Shown here: one piece after another, positions 7,344 to 15,632 of the stretch
Layout: each line of letters begins with the position of its first letter
Position numbering within the stretch: the first letter of the stretch is position 1
Origin: Streptomyces sp. NBC_01549
Lineage (GTDB): Bacteria > Actinomycetota > Actinomycetes > Streptomycetales > Streptomycetaceae
NCBI RefSeq assembly: GCF_026339955.1
Contig: NZ_JAPEPW010000001.1
Location: 6,531,001-6,595,000 of the forward strand
Length of the DNA: 64,000 nucleotides
Reading direction: 5' to 3'
The notes under the pieces: generated by a model
Database searches by the model: none
What the model was told of the DNA's origin: nothing
What the model saw: only the letters and a program-made list of their open reading frames with translations
Translations under genes and position numbers: made by a program

Positions 7344-8942
7344 TTGAGGGCTAAGAGACCGACGAGACGCCTGACCGCGTTCGCTTCGGCCGGAGCACTC
7401 GTCACGGCGACCCTGATAGCCGGAGCCGTCGCGGCGCCGTCGGCCACCGCCGACTCGCGTCACGGTCAGGACCGAGAGGCCCACGGCGCGGCGATCGCCG
7501 CCGCCCGAGCCTCGAAGGCCGGGATCAACTGGCAGGACTGCCCTGCGGACTGGGGCTTCGAGAAGCCGATCCAGTGCGGCTGGGTGTCCGTCCCGCTCGA
7601 CTACGCCCACCCGTACGGCAAGCAGATCAAGCTTGCCGTCGACCGCATCGGGAACACCGGGACCAAGGCGGAGCGCCAGGGCGCGCTCGTCTACAACCCG
7701 GGCGGCCCCGGTGGTTCGGGCATGCGCTTCCCGCGCCGCGTCACCACCAAGGCCCCTCTGTGGGTGAACACTTCGAAGGCGTACGACTTCGTGGGCTTCG
7801 ACCCGCGCGGTGTCGGCCACTCGGCCCCGATCTCCTGCATTGACCCTCAGGAGTTCGTGAAGGCGCCCAAGGCCGACCCGGTGCCGGACTCCGAGGCCGA
7901 CAAGCGCGCCCAGCGCAAGCTCGCCGCCGCGTACGCGGACGGCTGTGCCAAGCGTAGCGGCAAGGCGATGCTGGCGCAGATGACCACGCCCAACACCGCC
8001 CGCGACCTGGATGTCATCCGGGCCGCACTCGGTGAGAAGAAGCTCAACTACCTGGGCGTCTCCTACGGCACGTACCTCGGAGCCGTCTACGGCACCCTGT
8101 TCCCGGGCCACGTCCGCCGCATGGTCGTCGACAGTGTCGTCAACCCGGCGCAGGAGAACATCTGGTACCAGGCCAACCTGGAGCAGGACATCGCCTTCGA
8201 GGGCCGCTGGAAGGACTGGGAGGACTGGGTCGCCAAGAACGACGCCGCCTTCCACCTCGGCGACACCCGCGCCAAGGTCCAGGACCAGTGGCTGAAGCTG
8301 CGTGCCACCGCGAAGAAGAGCCCGCTCGGTGGCGTCGTCGGCCCCGCCGAACTGATCTCCTTCTTCCAGAGCGCCCCGTACTACGACTCGTCGTGGGTGC
8401 CGGTCGCGACGGCGTTCAGCAAGTACGTCGCCGGTGACGCCCAGGCGCTCGTCGACGCCGCAGCCCCCGACATGTCCGACACCGTGGGCAACATCGCCTC
8501 GGAGAACGGCAACGCCGTCTACACGGCCGTCGAGTGCACCGACGCCAAGTGGCCCACCAGCTGGTCGAAGTGGGACAAGGACAACACGAAGCTCCACAAG
8601 AGCTACCCGTTCATGACGTGGGCCAACGCGTGGATGAACCTGCCCTGCGCGACCTGGCCGGTCAAGCAGCAGAACCCGGTGAACGTCAAGACCGGCAAGG
8701 GTCTGCCCGCCGTCCTGATCGTGCAGTCCACGCGTGACGCCGCCACCCCGTACCCCGGCGCCGTCGAACTGCACAAGCGCTTCAAGGGTTCCCGCCTGAT
8801 CACCGAGAACGGTGCGGGCTCGCACGGAGTGACCGGCCTGGTCAACCCGTGCATCAACACCCGGGTGGACTCCTACTTGCTCACCGGCAAGACGGACGCG
8901 GCCGATGTGACGTGCACCCCGCACGCCACGCCGACCCCGTAA
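7344..8942 (+). CDS. secreted tripeptidyl aminopeptidase (alpha/beta hydrolase, S33)
   Basis: Exported serine aminopeptidase that releases tripeptides from protein N-termini, as known for streptomycete Tap proteins. The 532-residue product has a basic start (RAKRPTRR), a hydrophobic signal core ending around residue 37 (ATADS), the oxyanion segment NPGGPGGSG (about 118-126), nucleophile Ser-240 in GVSYGTYLG and a C-terminal TAP-type domain with STRDAATP and GSHGVTG carrying the likely Asp and His. I chose the TTG at 7344 because GGGGAGG lies just upstream and the signal peptide starts there. A hairpin terminator follows. Confidence 0.9.
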   Translation: MRAKRPTRRLTAFASAGALVTATLIAGAVAAPSATADSRHGQDREAHGAAIAAARASKAGINWQDCPADWGFEKPIQCGWVSVPLDYAHPYGKQIKLAVDRIGNTGTKAERQGALVYNPGGPGGSGMRFPRRVTTKAPLWVNTSKAYDFVGFDPRGVGHSAPISCIDPQEFVKAPKADPVPDSEADKRAQRKLAAAYADGCAKRSGKAMLAQMTTPNTARDLDVIRAALGEKKLNYLGVSYGTYLGAVYGTLFPGHVRRMVVDSVVNPAQENIWYQANLEQDIAFEGRWKDWEDWVAKNDAAFHLGDTRAKVQDQWLKLRATAKKSPLGGVVGPAELISFFQSAPYYDSSWVPVATAFSKYVAGDAQALVDAAAPDMSDTVGNIASENGNAVYTAVECTDAKWPTSWSKWDKDNTKLHKSYPFMTWANAWMNLPCATWPVKQQNPVNVKTGKGLPAVLIVQSTRDAATPYPGAVELHKRFKGSRLITENGAGSHGVTGLVNPCINTRVDSYLLTGKTDAADVTCTPHATPTP

Positions 8943-8957
8943 CACTCCACGCACAGA

Positions 8958-8987
8958 GGGGCGGCCGGAGATCCGGCCGCCCCTTTT
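8958..8987 (+). terminator. rho-independent terminator
   Basis: A 12-bp GC stem (8958-8969 with 8972-8983) followed by TTTT, 15 bp after the aminopeptidase stop. It faces the acyltransferase gene that ends at 9004 on the other strand and could serve both. Confidence 0.85.
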
Positions 8988-9003
8988 GCCTGCCGTACCT
9001 CGC

Positions 9004-9729
9004 TCAACTCAACGGCATCCGCGGGAACTTGCGGGCCTGCGCCGCGGCCTCGGCCGCCTCCTCCGCCTTGACGACGGCCGCGTACCGGTCGACGTACTCC
9101 TGCTCGGAGAGGGTGAGGATGGCGTACATGATCTCGTCGGTCACGGCACGCAGGATGGCCTTCTCGTTCTCCATCCCGGCGTAGCGGGAGAAGTCCAGGG
9201 GCTTCCCGAAGCGGATCACCACGGGGTGGAGGCTCGGGATCTTCTGACCCGGCGGCTGTGCCTCGAAGGTGCCGATCATGGCGCAGGGGATGACCGGAAC
9301 CCCGGCCTTGAGCGCCATCACCGCGACGCCGACCTTGCCCTTGTAGAGGCGGCCGTCGTGCGAACGTGTCCCCTCCGGGTAGATGCCGAGCAGTTCGTCC
9401 CTGCGCAGCACGCCCAGTCCCTCGCGGATCGCGGCCTGGCCCGCGTCCTTGCCGGAGCGGTCCACCGGGATCTGTCCGATGCTGCGGAAGAAGGCAGCCG
9501 TCAGCCGCCCCTTGATACCGGGCCCCGTGAAGTACTCGGCCTTCGCCAGGAAGGTGATCCGCCGCTTCAGAATCGCGGGCATGAGGAAGTGGTCCGAGAA
9601 CGAGAGATGGTTGCCGGCCACGATGGCGGGGCCCGACGCCGGTATGTGCTCAAGGCCTTCGATCCGGGGCCGGAACATCAACCTCAACAGTGGACCCAAA
9701 AGCACGTATTTGAGCACGTAATAGAACAT
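9004..9729 (-). CDS. 1-acyl-glycerol-3-phosphate acyltransferase (PlsC family)
   Basis: Membrane-associated acyltransferase of phospholipid synthesis, transferring an acyl chain to lysophosphatidate or a related acceptor. The 241-residue protein shows the NHLSFSD (HX4D) catalytic motif, the YPEGTRS motif near the middle and VPVIPCAMIG. The N-terminus (FYYVLKYVLLGPLLRLMF) is a membrane anchor. I start it at 9729 because a GAGGAG site lies seven bases before that ATG. It is convergent with the aminopeptidase gene. Confidence 0.9.
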   Translation of the reverse strand: MFYYVLKYVLLGPLLRLMFRPRIEGLEHIPASGPAIVAGNHLSFSDHFLMPAILKRRITFLAKAEYFTGPGIKGRLTAAFFRSIGQIPVDRSGKDAGQAAIREGLGVLRRDELLGIYPEGTRSHDGRLYKGKVGVAVMALKAGVPVIPCAMIGTFEAQPPGQKIPSLHPVVIRFGKPLDFSRYAGMENEKAILRAVTDEIMYAILTLSEQEYVDRYAAVVKAEEAAEAAAQARKFPRMPLS

Positions 9730-10013
9730 GGGGTCGCTCCTCACGCGCGCGGATCGGCTCGACCGCCGCGTTCTAGCAGGTCAACCGGCATATCGCGGGC
9801 TGCCAGTGTATGCGCGGGGAGAGCCATGCGGAACCAGGTCCGGCCCGATGGGCCTGCATACCACATCAGTTGAACAAGTGATCGGCTTACCATCTTTTGC
9901 GGAGGTGTGCAACAAATGCGAAGATTGGAGAGGCGGGGGAACCGGACCGACGCTCGGCGCTCGTGACCGGATCCCATGACGTATGCGCCCGGGCGGTTGC
10001 TTCTGGAGGACAG

Positions 10014-11498
10014 ATGACACTCCCGACAGCGCCCAGTCATGGGTCACACGCACCGGACACCGTCTTCGGCTACGTCTCCGCCCGGTCACAGGGCGAGATG
10101 CCGATGCACGAGGCGGTGGGATTCGAGTCGGCAGCGCCGTTCCGGGCCGACGACGGCACTCGGGACCGCGCCAAGGAGTACGCGCGGGCCGCAGGGCTGA
10201 CCGTGACGGCCGAGAGCCGCCTGGGATTCACCGTGAGCGGCCCACCGGGGGCGTACGAACAGCTGACCGGAGGAAGGGTCGAGACCTACGAGGAACGCCA
10301 GCGCGTCGCGATGAACCAGGAGCGCTTCGTCACGCACCTCGACATCGTGGGCGAGCGACAGCCGGATGTCCGCGGAATGGGCGCCGTGCCGGGCGAGGAC
10401 GCCATCGAGGCCGTCGCACTGGAACAGCCGCGCATCCCCATGCGCGTTCTTCCCGTCGCCGGCACGCCACCGCGAGTCGCCCGATTCCATCTCGAAGTGC
10501 CGGGCGACGTGGCCAGGCTGCTCGGTGCCACCAAGGCGCACGAGCACGGAGAGACAGGGCGTGGCGTCCAGGTGGCCATGGTGGACACGGGCCAGTTCCG
10601 GCATCCGTTCTTCGCCGCGCAGTCGTACCGCGTCGCCCCGACCGTGGTCCTCGTGCCGGGCGCCGACCCCAGGGAGGACCCGGTCGGGCACGGCACCGGT
10701 GAATCGGCGAACATCTTCGCCGTGGCGCCCGGTGCGACGCTGCACCCGTACCGGGCGAGCGATCAGGCGGGTCATCTGACCGCGGCCATGGCGGCCATCC
10801 TCCGGGCGAAGTCGGACCACCCGCAGGTGCTGACGAACTCGTGGGGCGGTGACATCAGGCGCTTCCCTCCGCTCGGATCGCCCGCTCAGACCGATGTGAT
10901 GTGGGGAATGGAGATCCTCGACGCGGTGGAGCAGGGCATCGTAGTCGTCTTCTCCGCGGGCAACGGCCAGTTCTCGATCGAACCGCAGGTCCCCGGTGTG
11001 ATCTCGGCCGGCGGCGTCTTCGCGGGACCGGACGGGAAGCTGCAGGCGTCGAACTACGCGAGTGGCTACATCAGCCCCTGGGTCCAAGGCGTCGTCGTCC
11101 CCAAGGTCTCCGGTCTGGTCGGCATGCTGCCGCGTGCGCAGTACCTCATGCTGCCGGTGCCGCCCGGCTGCGAGATCGACGTCGCGGAGAGCCGGCAGGC
11201 CCCCGGCGACACCACGACCGACACCACGTCGGACCATGACGGCTGGGCCCTGTTCTCGGGCACGTCCGCAGCGGCACCCCAGCTCGCCGGAGCGGTGGCC
11301 GTACTGCTCGGAGCCCGTCCGGGGCTCACTCCGGCGCAGGTCGCCGAAGCGCTCACCGTGACAGCCACGGACATCACCACCGGGTCCTGCAACCCGAGGT
11401 TCCGGAATCAGGCCCGTCCCGGCCCCGACGAGGCCACCGGAGCCGGACTGGTGAATGTCAGCGCCGCGCTGGACTTCGTCCTCACACGGTTCCCGTAG
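10014..11498 (+). CDS. subtilisin-like (S8) serine peptidase without signal peptide
   Basis: A 494-residue S8-family peptidase. The catalytic triad is visible: Asp-191 (VAMVDTG), His-226 (GHGTGESAN) and Ser-418 (SGTSAAAPQ); the oxyanion Asn is probably in SAGNGQ. About 160 residues precede the peptidase domain and may act as a propeptide-like domain. There is no signal peptide or membrane segment, so unlike most streptomycete subtilisins it should stay in the cytoplasm or leave by a non-classical route. ATG at 10014 follows TGGAGGA. A long imperfect hairpin follows. Confidence 0.85.
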   Translation: MTLPTAPSHGSHAPDTVFGYVSARSQGEMPMHEAVGFESAAPFRADDGTRDRAKEYARAAGLTVTAESRLGFTVSGPPGAYEQLTGGRVETYEERQRVAMNQERFVTHLDIVGERQPDVRGMGAVPGEDAIEAVALEQPRIPMRVLPVAGTPPRVARFHLEVPGDVARLLGATKAHEHGETGRGVQVAMVDTGQFRHPFFAAQSYRVAPTVVLVPGADPREDPVGHGTGESANIFAVAPGATLHPYRASDQAGHLTAAMAAILRAKSDHPQVLTNSWGGDIRRFPPLGSPAQTDVMWGMEILDAVEQGIVVVFSAGNGQFSIEPQVPGVISAGGVFAGPDGKLQASNYASGYISPWVQGVVVPKVSGLVGMLPRAQYLMLPVPPGCEIDVAESRQAPGDTTTDTTSDHDGWALFSGTSAAAPQLAGAVAVLLGARPGLTPAQVAEALTVTATDITTGSCNPRFRNQARPGPDEATGAGLVNVSAALDFVLTRFP

Positions 11499-11551
11499 CG
11501 CACCGGCAGAGCGACCGGCGGTCGGCCATGTCGGCTCCCCCGCATGTGTGC

Positions 11552-11595
11552 CGGAAGCCGTGAACACTAAACCGCTTTAGTGCTCACGACTTCCG
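11552..11595. terminator. 20-bp-stem bidirectional terminator
   Basis: Arms 11552-11571 and 11576-11595 pair along 20 bp with two G-U/mismatch positions and a 4-nt loop; the inner arm ends in AAA/TTT. It sits between the converging peptidase gene and the ornithine aminotransferase gene. Confidence 0.8.
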
Positions 11596-11675
11596 CAGAG
11601 GGTGGTGCCGCGCCGCTGCGGAAGCGCCGACAGGGTCCGGCCTTCCAGAACAGGCGCCCGCCGACGGTGCCGGTG

Positions 11676-12926
11676 TCAGACCCCCTGCGTCAGCACCTTC
11701 TCCAAGGCGCCCAGCGCGGACTGGAGTTCCTCGCCGGTGATGGTCAGCGGCGGGGCCAGTCGGATGGTGGATCCGTGGGTGTCCTTGACCAGGACTCCCT
11801 CGCGCATCAGGCCCTCGCTGATCTCGCGGCCGGTGCCGATGGCCGGGTCGATGTCGACGCCCGCCCACAGCCCGCGGGAGCGGAAGCCCTCCACGCCCCG
11901 GCCCACGAGCGCCGTCAGACCGCCTCGCAGGACCACGCCCAACTCGGCCGCCCTGCTCTGGTATTCACCGGTCTCCAGGAGTCCGACGACCGCGGAGCCG
12001 ACCGCCGCGGCCAGCGGGTTGCCGCCGAAGGTCGAGCCGTGCTCGCCGGGCCGCAGCACCCCGAGCACGTCCCGGCGGCCGACCACCGCCGACACCGGCA
12101 CGATGCCGCCGCCGAGTGCCTTGCCCAGGAGGAGAAGGTCGGGGACGACGTCCTCATGTTCGACGGCGAGCGTGGTGCCGGTGCGGCCCAGGCCCGACTG
12201 GATCTCGTCCGCGATGAACAGACAGCCGGCGCGCCGGGTCAGCTCGCGGACGCCGGTCAGGTAGCCGTCGTCCGGGATGACGACGCCCGCCTCGCCCTGG
12301 ATGGGCTCGATCAGCACGGCCGCCGTCGTCTCGTCGACGGCCGCTTCCAGCGCGGCGAGGTCGTTGTACGGGACGACGCGGAAGCCCGGGGTGAAGGGGC
12401 CGAAGCCGGCACGGGCCGTCTCGTCCGTGGAGAAGCTCACGATCGTCGTCGTACGGCCGTGGAAGTTGTCCGCGGCCACCACGATCGTCGCCCGGTCCGG
12501 GGCGACGCCCTTCACCTCGTACGCCCACTTGCGGGCCACCTTGATGGCGCTCTCCACCGCCTCCGCGCCCGTGTTCATCGGCAGGACCATGTTCAGGCCG
12601 GTCAACTCGGCCAGCGACTCGGCGAACTGGGCCAGCCGGTCGTTGTGGAAGGCGCGCGAGGTGAGCGTCAGCCGATCCAGCTGACGGTGGGCCGCGTCGA
12701 TCAGCACCGGGTTTCGGTGGCCGAAATTGAGGGCCGAGTAGCCCGCCAGCATGTCGAGGTAGCGCCGGCCCTCCACGTCCTCGACCCAGGTGCCCTCGGC
12801 GTGGGCGACGACCACGGGCAGGGGGTGGTAGTTGTGCGCGAGGACGGGCTCCTCGGCGCGGATCAGGTCGGCGGAGGAGCGCGGACCGGCGGCGGAGGAC
12901 GCGAGCGTACGGGCGGGAGCGGTCAT
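11676..12926 (-). CDS. rocD: ornithine aminotransferase (class III)
   Basis: PLP enzyme that moves the delta-amino group of ornithine to 2-oxoglutarate, giving glutamate semialdehyde. The 416-residue protein has the class III fold: NTGAEAVESAIK near residue 115, the PLP Asp in FIADEIQSGLGRTG and the Schiff-base Lys in LLLGKALGGG, followed by HGSTFGGNPLAA. The ATG at 12926 overlaps the stop of the upstream DDAH gene by 4 bp, so the two form one operon linking methylarginine/arginine breakdown to glutamate. Confidence 0.93.
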   Translation of the reverse strand: MTAPARTLASSAAGPRSSADLIRAEEPVLAHNYHPLPVVVAHAEGTWVEDVEGRRYLDMLAGYSALNFGHRNPVLIDAAHRQLDRLTLTSRAFHNDRLAQFAESLAELTGLNMVLPMNTGAEAVESAIKVARKWAYEVKGVAPDRATIVVAADNFHGRTTTIVSFSTDETARAGFGPFTPGFRVVPYNDLAALEAAVDETTAAVLIEPIQGEAGVVIPDDGYLTGVRELTRRAGCLFIADEIQSGLGRTGTTLAVEHEDVVPDLLLLGKALGGGIVPVSAVVGRRDVLGVLRPGEHGSTFGGNPLAAAVGSAVVGLLETGEYQSRAAELGVVLRGGLTALVGRGVEGFRSRGLWAGVDIDPAIGTGREISEGLMREGVLVKDTHGSTIRLAPPLTITGEELQSALGALEKVLTQGV

Positions 12927-13744
12927 GAGCGGATCTCCTGGGTGCAGCACTTGATGCCACCGCCGGCCTTGTGGAACTCGGACAGGTCGACGGGGACGGG
13001 GACATAGCCGTGGCCGGCGAGCCGGTCGGCGAGGGCCTCGGCGCGGGGCGCGATGAAGACGTGGCGGCCGTCGGAGACGGAGTTCAGGCCGAAGGTGTGC
13101 GCGTCCTCACCGGTCGCGAGCACCGCGTCCGGGAAGAGACGGGCCAGGACCTCGCGACTGCCGGGTGAGAACGCCTCCGGGTAGTACGCGATGTTCGCCT
13201 CGGGCCCGTCGTCCAGGACGAAGAGTGCCGTGTCCAGATGGTAGAAGCGCGGGTCCACCAGCTGGAGGCTGACCACCGGGACGCCGAAGAACTCCTGCAC
13301 CTCGCGGTGCGCCTCGGGGGTCGTACGGAATCCGGTGCCGGCCAGCACATACCGGCCCACCGGGACGAGGTCGCCCTCGCCCTCGCAGACGGATTCGGGA
13401 CGGTAGACGTCGAAACCGGCCGCCTTGAACCAGGTCTCGTACGCGTTGGACTCGGGGCGGCGCTGCGGCGCGTGGAAGTACGAGCCGAAGACCCGGCCCG
13501 CCAGGACGAGCGCGGAGTTCGCCGCGAACACCATGTCCGGGAGATCCGCCACGGGCTCCACGGTGTCCACGGTGTGGCCATGGGTCCGGTAGGCGCTGAT
13601 CAGCGCCGCCCACTGGCCACGGGCCAGATCCACGTCCACTTGGGTGTCGGGATGCATCCAGGGATTGATCGCGTACTGCACGGCGAAGTGTCTGGGTTCA
13701 CAGACGAGGAAGCGCCGAGGGCGCGGCACACGGCTGTCGGGCAC
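12923..13744 (-). CDS. ddaH: N(G),N(G)-dimethylarginine dimethylaminohydrolase (amidinotransferase fold)
   Basis: Cytoplasmic hydrolase of the DDAH/arginine deiminase superfamily that turns methylated arginine into citrulline plus methylamines. The 273-residue protein has MVFAANSALV (substrate loop), EGEGDLVPVG, the catalytic His in FYHLDTAL and the C-terminal nucleophile Cys in GGIKCCTQE. From memory a DDAH is known from S. coelicolor with an aminotransferase next to it. I start it at the GTG at 13744 (GGAGG nine bases upstream); longer frames add unlikely sequence. An amidinotransferase with a different guanidino substrate cannot be excluded. Confidence 0.85.
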   Translation of the reverse strand: MPDSRVPRPRRFLVCEPRHFAVQYAINPWMHPDTQVDVDLARGQWAALISAYRTHGHTVDTVEPVADLPDMVFAANSALVLAGRVFGSYFHAPQRRPESNAYETWFKAAGFDVYRPESVCEGEGDLVPVGRYVLAGTGFRTTPEAHREVQEFFGVPVVSLQLVDPRFYHLDTALFVLDDGPEANIAYYPEAFSPGSREVLARLFPDAVLATGEDAHTFGLNSVSDGRHVFIAPRAEALADRLAGHGYVPVPVDLSEFHKAGGGIKCCTQEIRS

Positions 13745-13867
13745 AGAGAGGTACCTCCGCTTCCTGCGGTGTCGACTGGGGGTGCCTCCAAGGTAGGAAA
13801 CGGGGGATACGGGCGACAAGAGACGAGAGCTGCGTGTGTGCGCAGCATCGCTGCGCAATCACTCAGG

Positions 13868-14380
13868 TCAACGCAGGTTTGATGCGTCCAGTGCATCCTG
13901 GGGGGCCGCGTGGGTCGCGCCCGCCTCCGGGGCCTCCGGCAGCAGATGCGACAGCACCATGTAGCTGATCGTCTTCCGGATGAAGGGCTCGGTGCGGATC
14001 CGCTCCAGCACCTCCTCGAAGTGGTCCACATCCGTGGCCCGCACATGCAGCAGGGCGTCCGCGCCGCCCGTCACGGTCATGGCCGCGGTGATCTCCGGAT
14101 GGTTGCGGACCACCTCCGCGAGCCGCCGGGGCGGCGCAGCGCCCTCGCAGTACACCTCGACGTATGCCTCCGTGCGCCAGCCCAGCGCCGTCGGCTTCAC
14201 CGTGGCCGTGAACCCGGTGATCACACCGGTCTCGCGGAGCCGGTCGACACGGCGCTTGACCGCGGTGGCCGACAGTCCGATCGCCGTGCCGATCTCGGCG
14301 AAGCTCGTCCGGGCATTGGCCATCAGGGCCGTGATGATCTTGCGGTCGAGTTCGTCGAACATTGCGGGCTTGCTGTTCAT
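13868..14380 (-). CDS. Lrp/AsnC-family transcriptional regulator
   Basis: A 170-residue regulator with an N-terminal winged helix-turn-helix (LDRKIITALMANARTSFAEIG through KRRVDRLRETGVI, about residues 11-55) and a C-terminal RAM ligand domain (TAMTVTGGADALLHV). These proteins sense amino acids and often control adjacent amino-acid genes. It lies upstream of, and on the same strand as, the DDAH/aminotransferase pair, which is the probable target together with itself. ATG at 14380 was chosen because it starts the HTH domain; upstream in-frame codons run into a repeat region. Confidence 0.88.
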   Translation of the reverse strand: MNSKPAMFDELDRKIITALMANARTSFAEIGTAIGLSATAVKRRVDRLRETGVITGFTATVKPTALGWRTEAYVEVYCEGAAPPRRLAEVVRNHPEITAAMTVTGGADALLHVRATDVDHFEEVLERIRTEPFIRKTISYMVLSHLLPEAPEAGATHAAPQDALDASNLR

Positions 14381-14393
14381 GGCGGCACTGTAT

Positions 14394-14450
14394 CCAGCGA
14401 CAACGTCCACACAACCAGCGACAACGTCCGCATGTCCGGCGGCGACGTCC
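14394..14450. repeat. three 15-bp repeats at exact 21-bp period
   Basis: ccagcgacaacgtcc occurs at 14394-14408 and again at 14415-14429; a degenerate copy (ccggcggcgacgtcc) sits at 14436-14450. The 21-bp spacing puts every copy on the same face of the helix. The array lies between the divergent lrp gene and the LytTR regulator gene, so it is a good candidate for a cooperative binding site of one of these regulators. Confidence 0.6.
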
Positions 14451-14499
14451 ACGTCCCGCACATGTCCAGGCATGCCGATCGCTCCTACACTCCACTCTC

Positions 14500-15255
14500 A
14501 TGCTGCGCGCGCTCGCCGTCGACGACGAACAACCGTCCCTCGAGGAACTCCTCTACCTCCTGAACACCGATCCCCGGATCTCCAGCGCCGAGGGCGCGAG
14601 CGACGCGACCGAGGCGCTGCGCCGGATCAACCGGGCCCTGGAATCCGGACCCGACGGGCCCGAGGCCATCGACGTCGTCTTCCTGGACATCCACATGCCC
14701 GGACTCGACGGACTCGACCTCGCCCGGCTGCTCACCGGCTTCGCCTCGCCGCCGCTCGTCGTGTTCGTCACCGCCCACGAGGGCTTCGCCGTCCAGGCCT
14801 TCGACCTCAAGGCCGTCGACTACGTCCTCAAGCCGGTACGTCGGGAGCGGCTGGCCGAAGCCGTGCGGCGGGCCGCCCAACTCCAGGACACCGCACCGCG
14901 GATACCCGTCCACGAACCCGACCCGGACCACATATCCGTCGAACTCGGCGGCGTCACCCGCTTCGTGGCCGTCGAGGACATCACCCACGTCGAAGCGCAC
15001 GGCGACTACGCACGTCTGCACACCGCCCAGGGCAGCCATCTCGTCCGCATCCCGCTCTCCACCCTGGAGGAACGCTGGCGCTCACGCGGCTTCGTCCGCA
15101 TCCACCGGCGCCATCTGGTCGCCCTGCGCCACATCGGCGAACTCCGCCTGGACGCGGGCACCGTGAGCGTCCTCGTCGACTCCGTCGAACTCCAGGTCAG
15201 CCGTCGGCACACCCGCGAACTGCGCGATCTGCTCATGCGCCGCACCACGAGCTGA
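14500..15255 (+). CDS. LytTR-family response regulator
   Basis: A 251-residue two-component response regulator. The receiver domain (residues 1-120) has the acidic pair near VDDE, phospho-acceptor Asp-63 in VVFLDIHMPG and the conserved Lys in VLKPVRR. A LytTR DNA-binding domain follows (about residues 145-245) with RIHRRHLVAL. The partner kinase is most likely the LytS-like protein three genes downstream. Such systems control transporters for small organic acids or peptides, and the symporter between them fits that role. Confidence 0.92.
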   Translation: MLRALAVDDEQPSLEELLYLLNTDPRISSAEGASDATEALRRINRALESGPDGPEAIDVVFLDIHMPGLDGLDLARLLTGFASPPLVVFVTAHEGFAVQAFDLKAVDYVLKPVRRERLAEAVRRAAQLQDTAPRIPVHEPDPDHISVELGGVTRFVAVEDITHVEAHGDYARLHTAQGSHLVRIPLSTLEERWRSRGFVRIHRRHLVALRHIGELRLDAGTVSVLVDSVELQVSRRHTRELRDLLMRRTTS

Positions 15256-15269
15256 GAGAGGGAAACACC

Positions 15270-15629
15270 GTGCCGCAGGACCCGACCGAACGCCGGGTGG
15301 TCGTCACCGGGGTGCCCCGGCGCACCCGCCGCACCTCCGGCTACTACCGGCCCAGGACCGAGATCGACGAACAGACCACGCTCGGCCACACCTACGTCCG
15401 CTCCCTGATGCGCAGCCAACTCCGCGCGGCACTCGTGGTGTTCGCCGTGCTGGTCCTGCTGGTAGGGCCACTGCCGCTGGTCTTCGCCGCGATGCCAGAC
15501 GGCGAGAGCCTGGAGTGGGCCGTGCTCGGCTTTTGCGTCTACCCGCCCCTGGTACTGCTCGCCCGCTGGTACGTGCGGCGCGCGGAGCGCAACGAGAAGG
15601 ACTTCGTGCGCCTGGTCGAGGACCGCTGA
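15270..15629 (+). CDS. small membrane protein linked to SSS symporter (DUF485-like)
   Basis: A 119-residue protein with a basic soluble N-terminus and two membrane helices (about 53-76 and 83-100). It lies 3 bp before the symporter gene, as the DUF485/YjcH partner does in acetate permease operons, though similarity at sequence level is only by layout. A GTG at 15270 follows a GAGAGGGA site. Probably an accessory or stabilising subunit of the symporter. Confidence 0.7.
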   Translation: MPQDPTERRVVVTGVPRRTRRTSGYYRPRTEIDEQTTLGHTYVRSLMRSQLRAALVVFAVLVLLVGPLPLVFAAMPDGESLEWAVLGFCVYPPLVLLARWYVRRAERNEKDFVRLVEDR

Positions 15630-15632
15630 GCC

